From Podospora comata (lineage: Eukaryota > Ascomycota > Sordariomycetes > Sordariales > Podosporaceae), in the NCBI GenBank assembly GCA_017354895.1, contig CP071495.1:3393001-3457000 (forward strand): a stretch of DNA of 64,000 nt. The letters run 5' to 3'. The notes under the pieces are model-generated. The model made no database searches and was not told the origin of the DNA. It was given only the letters and a program-made list of their open reading frames with translations. Position 1 is the first letter of the stretch; the number at the start of each line of letters is the position of its first letter. Positions 10,462-21,171 of this stretch are shown in pieces. Both the position numbers and the translations under genes were made by a program.

Positions 10462-11752
10462 TCAATCATACTCAAAGCACAACAGCTCCCCCCTGGTATC
10501 CATCACATCAGCAATCGTAGCATCCGGAATAAGCCCATGCATATGCAGCACGTGTCCCAGCGTCGTCACATTCCCCCCATTATCACCCTCCACAAGCGCC
10601 TCCCTATTTTCACACAATCTCAGTCAGCTTTGTCTCCCCCTCAACCACAAACAGATCAGAAAATACTCACGGTACATCCTCCGGCCTGGTCAGATCCTCC
10701 GGGTTCCCAAACCCCGGGCCCCCTCCAAACCCACCACCACCCCCGGGAAACCCAGGGAAAGTCCCATTCCCAGGCGGGAACCCAGGAAACCCACCACCAC
10801 CACCACCCTCACCTCCCCCAGGGAACCCACCATTAGGCGGCCCGGCCCCAAACCCATTCCTCATCCTATTATTCCCCCCCATCTCCCCCAGCCTAACCTC
10901 CGGCCTCAAATCCTGCCACTGCGCCCACAACCGATCCAACCAAGCATGATGCATCCAAAAGGTCGGATCGCTAGGGCTACTGATCGGATTGCCCATCTCG
11001 GCCCCCACCCCGCCGTGTCCCGCCCCGTGAGGTCTACCCTCGGCGCAAGCCCAGAAAGACAACCAGTCCTCCTGTCCTAAACACCCGGCTACAATCTCCG
11101 GTGAGGCACCGCTGGCGGCAAAGTTGTTGATGTTCCGGGTGATACACTTTGGATTATCAGGCGAGATCCTGAACCCAGGACCCAAAACGGAGCGGTATTC
11201 CGCAAAGGGCCCCGTCTCGATGCACTGGGTGGCGCCGACGCCGTTGCCGCCAAAGGAGGGGGAGGTGGTGGAGAACATGTCCGAGGTTGTGAAGGAGGTG
11301 TAGTCGTGGGTTTCGTCCCAGTAGGGGTGGGGGCCGGTGTAGTTGCATAGCGAGCGGAGGGTGACGTCGTGGGCGTGGATGTAGAGGCGGTGGAAGGGGA
11401 GGAAGGCGCCCTAGGGAGGGGTCAGATGGGACAAAAAGGGGTGAAAAGGGGGGTTTGGGGGGCGAAGAAGGGAACATACAACAAAATGGGAGATTTCAGA
11501 CTCGAGAATGTGCACAGAGGTCAACTCGTCGTACTTGGTCTTTGCGCCGCGCAGGCCGAGAGTGGCGGGGTGGTTCATGAGGCAGAGCTCGGCGTCGAGG
11601 TAGGTTTGCTTCTCTGTGTCGGTGAGCTTGTGCCATGCTTTTCGGATCCGGGGGTTGGTGCATTTGTTGGAGGTCTGGCGTTTCTCAACTGCTGTTGGCG
11701 CGGCAAGGGCATTGCCTGCCGCCAGGGCAGCAACCAGGAGTTGGCCTAACAT
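10462..11752 (-). CDS. secreted tyrosinase-family copper oxidase
   Basis: Three exons, complement(10462..10603, 10671..11410, 11480..11752), encode 384 residues. A signal peptide (MLGQLLVAALAAGNALA) is followed by a Kex2-like KR at about 25, so the enzyme is probably secreted. The CuA site shows three His (SVH, ISHF and FLPFHR); the second lies right at the first splice junction. The CuB site shows HGAGHGGVG and then DPTFWMHHAWLDRLWAQWQ, giving a complete type-3 copper centre that should oxidise phenols. The usual PYWDW is PYWDE here. Between CuB and the C-terminus lies a Gly/Pro/Phe-rich insert of about 60 residues. The last exon supplies a short tail ending in CFEYD. Exact substrate is unknown; tyrosinase, catechol oxidase or o-aminophenol oxidase are all possible. 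Confidence 0.85.
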
Positions 11753-12546
11753 CTTTGCGCGTGAGGCAGGGTACGCAGCTCAATGTTGGGATGTGCCTAT
11801 CAAACCAACACGAACTCATAAGACCTTGGTGGCAGTTGGACCCTATTATACCCAACAAACCCCCCCAACCCCCCTCACCTGAATCCAAGATTTAGATCGC
11901 CATTCTCCCAGCCGAGATTCATTGGACTGTTGCAGACCGAGAAAGACGCGTAATACGTCGTGATAGTATCTCTTGCATAGTTTGGAGAGAGGGGAACAAC
12001 AAATCGGCAATCATGCCTCCGATATCAACAGGGGGTCCCAATCTTCCTCCTCCACATCTGGTGTTACCTGACTTCTTACAACTCGTCCGTTACAAGACCA
12101 GGAAGGTGCCGAGTTGCCTGCCGATACGTCGGTTAGCATTGCGGTGCAAAGGGCTCAATCCGGGTAAAGTGCCTGTATGCAATATAACCACGACACACCC
12201 CCATTCACAACACATGTAAGTTGGCTTCTTGTTGACACTTTGCAGGACACGTAATTGGACCGCTTCACATATAGCCCTCGACAACCCAAAAGGGAAGTTG
12301 GTTTCAACGCACTGACGAAGCATTCCAAACAATCAAAGACCGAGTTGGTGGGACACCGTCTTGGTAGTTGTCTGTTCTATTCAACTGTAGCCCTCGCTTA
12401 CGACCCCGTCATGGGTACACTTGTGATCACAGGCCTACGAAGAGGTAGAGCCCGACTCGTCATAGGGTATCCTGTAGATGTCGGCATCACTGTCCACTGT
12501 TAGCCAAACCGTAATTGTACCCTCAAAGCATACCAGAAAATAAAAC
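11753..12546. other. intergenic, tyrosinase promoter side
   Basis: About 800 bp between the tyrosinase start and the 3' end of the amylase gene, which lies on the same strand. It should hold the tyrosinase promoter and the amylase 3' untranslated region. I see no coding frame or RNA gene that I can support. Confidence 0.5.
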
Positions 12547-14197
12547 TTACAACTCCTTCTCAAACCTCGCCCGATCCTTCGCCTTCTCATTCACCCAAAT
12601 ACTCACGCTCGTCTGCCCACACACAAACTCACCGAACCCATCATCCCCAATCTTGATCTTGGCATCATTCCACCCCATAACATCAGTCCATACCTCCCCC
12701 GCGTGCATCTCACCAACATGCATTCTCTTGCTTCCCGGCCCAGCGTTGCTCATGACCACGGCACAGCCAAACGGCCTGTCCCAGGTACCATACCGCACCC
12801 AGCCGATGCAGGTAGGGTAGTCAAAGTAGTCGGCTTGCTGGCCGTACGAATACAGCTTGCGGGCTAGCATGATCCTCGGGAGATCACCACCGCAGGAGGG
12901 AGGGAAGGGGTGCTCGCCTTGGATGCCGTACAAGTCACCGTACCACACGCAAGGGTAGCCTCGGTCGCGCAGGAGGATGAGAGCATAGGCCAGAGGCTTG
13001 AACCAGCCCTCAATGGGAGCTTCGAGGGCCTGGTAGGGTTGAGTATCGTGGTTCATCACCAATGTCTAACCGGTTAGTGTCGGCTTCAGCAAGTGCCAAA
13101 GGAAGTGACTTACAACCGCTGAGACAGGCTGCGCCTGGACCAAGGTGTCGTCAAACACCTTTCTGAGGTCAGCCCCATTGGCCCTGCTGATGTCGCTAAA
13201 GTTATGAACCAATGGCGCGTCAAACAAGGAGAACTTGTACTTCATCCTTGCCAGGTAGTCGTTCTAAAGCCGTGTTAGCCAGTGGTACCATGAGCTCTGA
13301 ATAGCAAAAGCATCTCACCATGTCCTGCAACGAATCCTTCCAAAACTCCCCCACAAAGAACCACCCCGGCCCAAATTCCTTGTCCATATTCTTAATAAAC
13401 TCGCGCAGAAAGTCCTCGCTAAAGTGCTTGACAGCATCAAACCGAATCCCCTTGATCGGAATCTCATTCGCAAGCCAGCTCCCCCACCGCATGATGTCCT
13501 CCCTCACCTCAGGGTGCTCATGGTTGATGTCGGAGCCCATGAGGAAATCATAATTCCCCTTCTCATCATCGACATCCCCATCCCACTCACTCGCCCATCC
13601 CTCCCCTTGCTCACCCGCAATCTTGTATATCGCCTTCTTCCCATTCTCGGCGTTAAAATCCACCCCGGTAAAATGATACCAATGCCACTTCATCCTGCTG
13701 TACTGCTCCTTTCGTCCCGGAAACTCAAACCCAACCCAGGCATCAATCTCATACTTGCCACTGACCACCCTCGTCCTATCATTCTCGTCAACCTCGACAA
13801 CAGGACACCGCTCCTTGTGATCAGCGCCCATCTTGTGGTTGAGGACCGCATCCCAGTAGATCCCCACGCCGAGCTCCTTCGCTTTATTGCAAAGACTGAC
13901 GAGCTCCCTTTTGGTGCCCCATTTCGTGGAGATGGTGCCCTTTTGGTCAAACTCGCCCAGGTCGTAGAGGTCGTAGATGTCGTAGCCGTTGCCGTTTTTG
14001 GAGGAGGCTTTGCATCCGGGGGGGATCCAGATGTTGTCGATGCCGAATTCTTTCAGCTGAGGGAGGGCTTTCGTGAGGCGGGCCCAGTGTTGTTGGTCGG
14101 CGGGGATGTACCATTCGAAGCCTTGCATCATGGTCATGTTCTCTGGTGTAGGCTCCTGCCTGGAGGGGGAGGGGGTGCGTTCGGGGTTGCCGCTCAT
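12547..14197 (-). CDS. intracellular alpha-amylase, GH13
   Basis: Three exons, complement(12547..13065, 13114..13263, 13319..14197), encode 515 residues. The (beta/alpha)8 barrel starts at MMQGFEWYIPAD and carries the conserved GH13 regions: DAVLNHK (region I), GIRFDAVKHF with nucleophile Asp254 (II), FVGEFW with acid/base Glu284 (III) and VMNHDTQ with Asp350 (IV). There is no signal peptide, so it should act in the cytoplasm on alpha-1,4-glucans such as glycogen. The pattern, with the QGFEWY opening and lack of secretion, fits the GH13_5-type intracellular amylases of fungi (for example Aspergillus AmyD-like enzymes). Introns have GTGAGA and GTAAGT donors with TTTAG and GTTAG acceptors. The C-terminal domain begins around residue 440. 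Confidence 0.9.
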
Positions 14198-15490
14198 ATT
14201 GATTGATGTTGCTGTTTGATATAAAGGGTAGAAAATGAAAAAATAGAAGAAAGATGAAGGCTAGGGGACTCGAGGGGTAGGATGTGGTTTTAAGCAGGTT
14301 GCCAGATGCTCGACTCAGATAGAGATCTGGGCCTAGATTGGGTTCAACGGTAAACCAGGCTCGGCAGGGGCAGGCGGAATCCCATCTGTTGGAAACTTGG
14401 AAGCTTACTTGGACGTCATGGCCAGTTCGGGCAGCCCCCCCCCCCCAATGTGTGGGATACTCGGAGCCCGAGCCCTTGGGAGTGGGACGGAGGGTAACAT
14501 CGGGGCGGTGAGCCTTCGGTCTGGACGCCTGGTCAAGGCGCAGCATCCAACATTGGGATGGAATAAGGCAGGAATTGACAGGGCCATGTTGAGGGGTTTA
14601 TCTGCTTTTATCGGACAGCGGTACTCGGATTAAATGGCTTTTTTGTAGGGTTGGGGGATTGCCCCTCTTCAACCATGGACGAAGGCAGAACACGTAGCAA
14701 GGTATTATGCTGAGTGCCTGTATCGTACCATCTCTACCACTTCAATGCCTTTCACCAAGACAGCACCTCATCTCCCATCTAAGAGTTCCTTCGAAAATGC
14801 TTATTCTCACGAGGGGCAGAGAAGACACGCCAAGACATGACGTCAGGTTCCGCAGCTGTCAAGTTCATCCAACTCGGAACCCTGCACCTGTCAATGCTCC
14901 CTACTGCTGAACGTCCAGGCATGGAATGTCGATGCAAAGTCAGTTCATCCCAGTCCGGAGCAATGAGGCGCCCCATCAAGCAGCTGTGTATCCAGCGGTT
15001 CGAATGCGGTGGAACACCAATATGATATTCACTTGCACACTCGCCGTTGGGTGGTCTGGGCCAAGACCTGAGATAAATGCGGGGCTGTGTCGACCTGGCA
15101 ACTGTTTGTTTACCTCGCCCACCAATGCAAGACTTGGGTGACTGGCAGAGAAAGCTCTCCTCCTCCTGTCACAGCACCCGTCACCGCCTTTCCTGCCCCC
15201 GCCCCCTGTTGCCGCCGCCTGTCACTTTGTGCCCGACCACCACCAGACCCGGCCACACCAGTCGGATCCTCCCGTCATTCTCCCCTTGCCGACTGCCAGC
15301 GCATCGCCGAGTCTAGCCTCTCCACCCGGTGGAACTTGATTCGACCAATACTGCTGCACCGGCTTTTCGGTTCGTTGCCCGAGCGTCCAAGTGGTGGCTG
15401 GTATCTATAAACACACAAAGTATGCCCCGAAAGCTCGAAGAGCCACCACCTCTGGATTTTGCAATCTTTGTAGACCCCAGCGACTGAGAC
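14198..15490. other. divergent upstream region, amylase and membrane-protein genes
   Basis: Nearly 1.3 kb separates the two start codons and should carry both promoters. It contains a cytosine run near 14436-14446 and a CT-rich part before 15400. A few short frames exist, none with a motif or a good splice partner. Confidence 0.5.
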
Positions 15491-18400
15491 ATGGCCGACG
15501 ACGACACACGAGCGGCGCAGGTGCCGCTATCCACAGAGGTAGATTTTTCCGCTGTCCATTGTGACCGTGGAAGGTGTTTGCTGACCGTCGTCGCATCGAA
15601 GCTGGAGCAGGACCCGGAAAAGCGAGAGACCGTAGCTCCCGAGACAAAACCTCGCGCCACCACAGCCGAAGACATCGAGGGGGAAGAGTCGGACGCGACG
15701 AGCACATATAGCGGTCGGGATAGCCCCAACCGACGAGAATCCACAAGCTCGCTGCTCCGCCAGCACCTCCACTCTCGCACCGCCAGCGAGGACACCGCCG
15801 ATAACAGCTCCCACCACGGCGACGATGTATTTAGCGAGCATGGATCCCGCAGCCAAAGTTCCGTCGGGTCGGTAGATGGAGGGCACGATTCTGATTCCAA
15901 GACACCCCAAGGAAAGGACAGCCAATCTCGTCGACAGTCGTGCGCCTCGAGTAGGACATCCGAAAGCAGGAACTCGGATAGGATTGTGTCCGGCGTGTCG
16001 ACTCGGTCGGCCCGCTCGTCGATTCGCACCCCTTCCGAAGTCCGCGCATTTCAGACGGGCTCTCCCACACCTTCAGTGTTCGACGGAAGCTCCGCCAGGC
16101 CGAACAAGCGACACAGCGGAACGCCCATCATGTTTCCCACAGTATCCCGGGTCGGCAGTCCCACCGTCCAGGTACAATACTCTCCCAAGGGGCGAACAAC
16201 ACCGAGCCGTTTCAAGGTCCGAACAGAGGCTCCCCTCGTTCTTCTCCACGTTACCCTCCTGCCTCTTCGCTGGGTCTGGGGCGAGACGCTTAATGGGCTC
16301 GATCTCGTCAGCGGTAAGACCATCGACGAAGGGGGGCTTCCCTATGTGGCCTCGGACGAAATCAAGGCCTTGCGCGATTCGTGGCGTGATCTGCAGGACC
16401 GACTGGGCGACACTGTTCTCGAGCGCGGTATTCTTCTCCCACATCCGCAGAACGATTTCGAAGTGCTTGAAGAGCGTCTCCTCGAAGCTCTCGAGCTACC
16501 ATTCAAGAAAAGAGCCAGGATCTTGGAATGCGGGCACTATCTCGGTCCAGCCAACGTGACGGCCGAAGACGATGAGGAAGGCGAGTTGGAATACCCAAAG
16601 TCAACTGAGGATAACCGGCATTGGTGTAAGGAATGCAAGACCGAGATCCGCTATGAGAAGCTGGGCTCCAGCAAGATTTACCGGGTAAAGGTGTACGCTA
16701 GCAACGGACTCATGAAATCCGGCGCCTGGGAAGCCTGCTGGAGGGAAATGGAGCGGGTGGACTGCGAGGTCGAACTGATTCTCACCCCAGCAATGCAGCA
16801 TGAGCTCGAAAAGGTGGCCGTCTTCCAGCTTGAGCAGGAGGAGCAACGACAGAGAGACCTGTTGCTGGGTGCCGAGGCTGCGGCCAAGTCAGGGCTCACT
16901 CCAGAGGCGCAAGCCGATGCCCAACGATCTCGCCCGACGTCTGGTCTGCATGTCGAAGTCCAGCCATCGACACCCGAGCCACCAATGGAACCCTTCGATC
17001 GGGTGACCTCACCAGAGTTCCTGCAGCCCCCGTCATCATCGCGTCCCCGCGCGGCACAAGACGGCCTTGACACATCTGAAGAGCGTCGACGTCGCGACGA
17101 AGAGCGGATGCGCGAAATCTATGGCGACATGCCCCCGCCAGAACCGATCCCAACCCCAGAACCGGCTGCCGAGCGTGCGCCTTTTGCAAGACCAGCGCCC
17201 TCGGTCGGTGAAGGTTACGGGTCTGTTCCGGTATCCCAAGCTCTCGTAGCCATCACGCCAACGTCTAGCCTCGATCAGTCATCGACCCTCCGCGACCGAC
17301 ATCCCGACTCGTACATTGCGCCTCCCACGCCCCTCTCACCCTCTGAAGTCATTCGCGAACGCCGAGCCGAGTACGAGCGCCGACAGGCTGAGCGAGCGCA
17401 GAAACGTCAGCGGGAGCTCCAAAACGCGGGATTTATCGATTTACTCACCGAGGCGTTTAGGGTGGCGTTGGATAACGGGAATGAGACGGTGAAGGATGGG
17501 TGGACATATGTCAAGGCGGGCGCGCTGGTGGCTAGGGACTTTTTCAACGACCCGAAGAATGTGGCTATTGTCGTGTTGGTGTTGCTTGTGGTTGTGATTG
17601 GGCTGGGGAATCGACAGCAGGACTTGGCGCCTGCCACGTACAAGTCTGAGCCGAGGCCGGAGAATGATGCTGTTGAGAAGATGCCTGAGGCGAAGATTGA
17701 GGCGAGCGTGCCCGAGGCGACTGCGGGTTTGGCTAGTACCGAGGATGGTTCGATGGGCTTGGGGGGTGTTGTTTATGGTGTTGCTTCTGATCCGCCTGTT
17801 CAGGCTCAGAGTGTGGTTGTTCAGGAGACGCCTGCTGTTGAGGTTGAGGGTGAGGTTCTGTCGATTGAAGTTGCGGAGGAGGAAAAGGTCCCCGTTGTCA
17901 AAACTGTTGAGGAGGGGTCTGTTGCTGCGGAGGAGGAGGAGGCGGAGAATAACGTCTCTGAGGCTCCGGTTGCCGCGGTTACTGAGGCTAGTGCAGAGCT
18001 TGTTCTCGCATCGGCGGCGGTCAATGCTGTGGCTCAGTCAGCACAGGATGATGTCGCCGTTCCGCTGCCCGCCGAGCCCGCCGCCGAGAAGCCCGAGTCC
18101 GGGGTTGAGGTTTACGGGGCCGCACCCAAATCAGACGATGAAACTCCCGCCGGCGCTGTTGCCGATGGTGAGAGGGGGGTGGAAGTCTTTGGGGCTGAGG
18201 CACCGAAGCCGGAAGCGGAGGAATATGGTCTTGAGCAGGTCGTTGCCGCCGGCGGGAAGAAGGCCGACGCACCCCCGCAAGAGTCTGGTCTTGAGCAAGT
18301 CGTCGTTGGGAAGAAACCCGGTGGCAGTGAAGAGTACGGCGGTCTGGAGCAGGTCGTCATTGGGAAGAGGCACTCGACCATTATCGACTTTATCCCCGGG

Positions 18401-18652
18401 CCTTTTGTCACGCAGCACAAGACTGTGCGCGTGTTCGAGACGGTGACGGAGATTGTGCGGGTCAGCGTGGTGACCAAGACGCAGACTGTGTCGAGGGTTG
18501 TGACTGCCATACCGCAGACGGTGGAGCAGACTGTTTATGAGACTGAGACGGTGAAGATTACTGTTTCGCTGCCTGTGGAGGGGGAGGAGGAGAGCAAGAC
18601 GACCACCACCGAGACAAAGAAGGCTACGGCTACGAGGAGGAGGTTTTGGTGA
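15491..18652 (+). CDS. large single-pass membrane protein of unknown function
   Basis: An open frame of 1053 residues. Residues 1-240 are Ser/Arg/Glu-rich and disordered. A conserved-looking core at about 260-440 runs from WVWGETLNGLDLVSGKT through LGDTVLERGILLPHP to a CxxC pair (HWCKECKTEIRYEKLG) and ends in a Gln/Glu-rich helix. A charged helical stretch near 620-640 precedes one strong transmembrane helix at about 690-706 (NVAIVVLVLLVVVIGLG). After it comes an acidic low-complexity tail with three copies of a GLEQVV unit and a valine/threonine-rich C-terminus (VRVFETVTEIVRVSVVTKTQ). I cannot name the family with confidence; similar sordariomycete proteins sometimes carry the label pathway-specific nitrogen regulator, which nothing here supports. 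A GTAGAT site after codon 16 leaves a small first intron possible. Confidence 0.75.
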   Translation: MADDDTRAAQVPLSTEVDFSAVHCDRGRCLLTVVASKLEQDPEKRETVAPETKPRATTAEDIEGEESDATSTYSGRDSPNRRESTSSLLRQHLHSRTASEDTADNSSHHGDDVFSEHGSRSQSSVGSVDGGHDSDSKTPQGKDSQSRRQSCASSRTSESRNSDRIVSGVSTRSARSSIRTPSEVRAFQTGSPTPSVFDGSSARPNKRHSGTPIMFPTVSRVGSPTVQVQYSPKGRTTPSRFKVRTEAPLVLLHVTLLPLRWVWGETLNGLDLVSGKTIDEGGLPYVASDEIKALRDSWRDLQDRLGDTVLERGILLPHPQNDFEVLEERLLEALELPFKKRARILECGHYLGPANVTAEDDEEGELEYPKSTEDNRHWCKECKTEIRYEKLGSSKIYRVKVYASNGLMKSGAWEACWREMERVDCEVELILTPAMQHELEKVAVFQLEQEEQRQRDLLLGAEAAAKSGLTPEAQADAQRSRPTSGLHVEVQPSTPEPPMEPFDRVTSPEFLQPPSSSRPRAAQDGLDTSEERRRRDEERMREIYGDMPPPEPIPTPEPAAERAPFARPAPSVGEGYGSVPVSQALVAITPTSSLDQSSTLRDRHPDSYIAPPTPLSPSEVIRERRAEYERRQAERAQKRQRELQNAGFIDLLTEAFRVALDNGNETVKDGWTYVKAGALVARDFFNDPKNVAIVVLVLLVVVIGLGNRQQDLAPATYKSEPRPENDAVEKMPEAKIEASVPEATAGLASTEDGSMGLGGVVYGVASDPPVQAQSVVVQETPAVEVEGEVLSIEVAEEEKVPVVKTVEEGSVAAEEEEAENNVSEAPVAAVTEASAELVLASAAVNAVAQSAQDDVAVPLPAEPAAEKPESGVEVYGAAPKSDDETPAGAVADGERGVEVFGAEAPKPEAEEYGLEQVVAAGGKKADAPPQESGLEQVVVGKKPGGSEEYGGLEQVVIGKRHSTIIDFIPGPFVTQHKTVRVFETVTEIVRVSVVTKTQTVSRVVTAIPQTVEQTVYETETVKITVSLPVEGEEESKTTTTETKKATATRRRFW

Positions 18653-19713
18653 GTCATTTTACAAAGAGGGGGATGATGTCTATTTTTTAAGGGGAAGTTT
18701 GTCTGCATGGGAGTGGTAATTTCTTTTGTTTGATGGTGGTGGTGGGGGGAGGTTCGTTCATGATGGATTACGAAACGTAAGGTACTTATATGTTCTGTCG
18801 AATATGATCTGGTGTGATCTTGTATGTATGGGAAATTGTTGGATGAATTAAACTTGTGGTTTCAGCGATGAAAAAAGGAGGAGGAGGCTTTTGTTTTTTT
18901 GTCTTTCTTTGGGGAAGGGATGGGTAAACCGGGGGGGGCATTTGGTGTTTGTGTCTTTTGATGTCGGCATAGCAAGTAAGCATAGCAGTAAAAAGAATTG
19001 ACTTGATAGGCTTTGAGCTGAATTGTAACTACTCTTTGTACTTATCATAGGGTGATCAAGGTGACATTCTCACGACTTGCATATTCATTCTGTTGAGTTG
19101 TTGTTTCATGCCGGTTTATGTCAGTATCGGTGTTCAGTCTGGGCTGGGCATGGCATCAAAAAACAACTCCGAATTTCACACTGTGTTGAGGAGCATTCAG
19201 GATGAGATGAAGTAGGGGGAGGAGTTAGGAGTGTGCACGATGAGCTAAGTGCCGAGGGTAGCAGTAGACCATCTTACAGATCCAAAAACAGCAAGACAGC
19301 AGCACAACTCTCGAGACTATTACATTACCTCTTCCAAACAAACAGCGTTCTTACCAGCCGGCAAGTCCCTACCCTACAACCGTCACCCTTTGCCCTCCAA
19401 CAAGCCACACAGACCCAGCTAGGGGAGGGTATATACTTTCCAGTTCCGATTCCAATTTCCGTGGCTCGGTGGTATGGCGGTTACTACACTCCCAAATTTG
19501 AGCGAAGACCCAGGTTTGACTTCTGTCCCGTCCACACAGCGTTTTTGATTTTCCAGGGCGGCGTGTCCAGCATTTCCTTTTTTTCTTCTTTTTTTTTTGT
19601 TTTCTCTTTACTATCCCATGCTCCGCACAGAAAAGCGTTTCTTCCTCTAATCATCACCTAGTGTTGTGCAGTTGTATTTCAGGAAAACTTATTCCCTTAA
19701 ACTAAGAAAAAGA
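18653..19713. other. convergent 3' region
   Basis: Roughly 1.06 kb lies between two converging genes and should hold both 3' untranslated regions. A 142-codon frame at 19233-19661 has no motif and ends in a T-rich low-complexity stretch, so I do not call it. Confidence 0.5.
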
Positions 19714-21171
19714 CTACCAACTATCCTCCCCCCCATCCCCCTCCTCCCAATCCCTCTCCAACCTCCACGCATCCCCACTCTCGATCCCCTCCATCAACGC
19801 AATATCACACCCCCTATGCCCCCACTTCTCCGCAAACACCTTCCTCCCCAACTCAATCGTCATCTGCGTCCCCACCTCAAACCCAACCGCGTCCCGATAG
19901 AACGGCTCGTCTTGCCCCCCCCTCTGCCTCAGCTGCCAGGTATTCCTCCCCGAGTTGTCGTTGCTATGGTTGTACTTTACATCCTGCATCACCTCCCCCA
20001 GCTCAACCGGATCCTCATACACCGTCCCGTTGAAACTCGCTTGGTAACCCGGTAGTGACAGTAGCGCAGCAAAGTCATCAACCACTGTCTTGACGTCAAA
20101 GATGCGCCCTACATCGGGCGACTCCCCTTGCCAGAAACCAGCCCACATCAGGCGGGTGTACATGTCGCAGTCGGTGGAGTAAAAGGGGATTTGGGTGTCC
20201 CAGCCGCCGGTGGACAAGACAGAGGCAGTGTTGACGAGGGTCAAATGGTCGTAGGCGAAGAAGTGATGGGCCCACCTGGGAGCGGCGGCGGTTTTGAGGT
20301 ACTGCATGACCGACAAAACGTTGGAGTAGAGAGTGGATGAAGGGTCACCGGGTGGCGAAAAGACGAGGAGGTCTTGATGGGACCAGAAGAAGTAGTCCCA
20401 GTTGCGGTTGAGGGCCGTCCTTTTGGGGGTGGTTAGTCTCCGTGAGGAGAGGGAGGAAAAGGGGGGCATACCAGAGGTAAAAGTTTTGGAGTTGGGCAAA
20501 GGTCAACAGGGTGGGTGTCTTTTTTTTGGTTTTTTTGGCTGTTTAGTATACCTCCCATTCTACGCAATCAAAAGAAAAGACAGGAAACTGACAATGATGA
20601 CATTCACTCCCAACATCCCCAGCTGGGTATGATTCAAGTAAAACGGATTCTGTAACGTCAACCGCCCCTGGCTATTGCTAAACATGGTCCCGGTGTTTTC
20701 CACAACATAAATGCTGCTCGGTGGCCACCCTGCAGCGATGTAGCTCGTGACGCATTGCAACAACAGAGGCCAGTTCCGGGTGAACCCTATCAAGAGCGGC
20801 GCCTCCTCTTTCGATTGCCCTCTCGGCGGTTTGGGGACATGCTGCAACAGGAACTTCCTCGGCGGAGCCGGGTATTCAGACAGCAAAGGGAACGGATCCG
20901 GTATGGGTGGTGACTCTTCAAGCTCAGGTTTGTACGGTGGCTTCGGGATTGGTGGTGCGTCGGGATCTGACCAGGTAAAAAACGAGGATTCAAGTGACGC
21001 GAGCGGGACTTGTTGGCGTTCTTCTATTGGCGGGGTTGTTCGTCGTGATGATCGTTGATCCGGCCAGAGGATGTCAAGGTTTAGGGGAAACTTGTGGTGG
21101 TTGAGGAAGGAATAGGTGAACAGAACGCAAGAGACGGCAAAGAGGAGACGGTACCGGGAGCGGGAGGTCAT
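19714..21171 (-). CDS. type II membrane glycosyltransferase-like protein
   Basis: Three exons, complement(19714..20419, 20472..20518, 20593..21171), encode 443 residues; the middle exon is only 47 nt. The start at 21171 puts a short basic cytosolic tail (MTSRSRYR) before a signal anchor (LLFAVSCVLFTYSFL), as in Golgi glycosyltransferases; an upstream in-frame Met would add 43 residues. The lumenal part has GFTRNWPLLLQCVTSYIAAG, then VVENTG, WDYFFWSHQDLLV and a DxD-like STDCDMYTRL motif expected for a GT-A fold metal site. Donor and acceptor substrates cannot be told. Both introns use AAG-type acceptors (AAAAAG and CAAAAG) after clear ACTAAAC and GACTAACC branch points, which makes the middle exon moderately certain. 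Confidence 0.7.

Noticed and set aside
13424-14206. 260-codon plus-strand frame
   Set aside because: It is antisense to exon 1 of the alpha-amylase, whose catalytic motifs are intact.
14980-15020. GGTTCGAAT segment resembling a tRNA T-loop
   Set aside because: The flanking sequence does not form the T-stem or the other arms.
17598-18446. 282-codon Arg/Leu-rich frame
   Set aside because: It is a frame-shifted shadow of the GAG-rich tail of the large membrane protein gene and has no motif.
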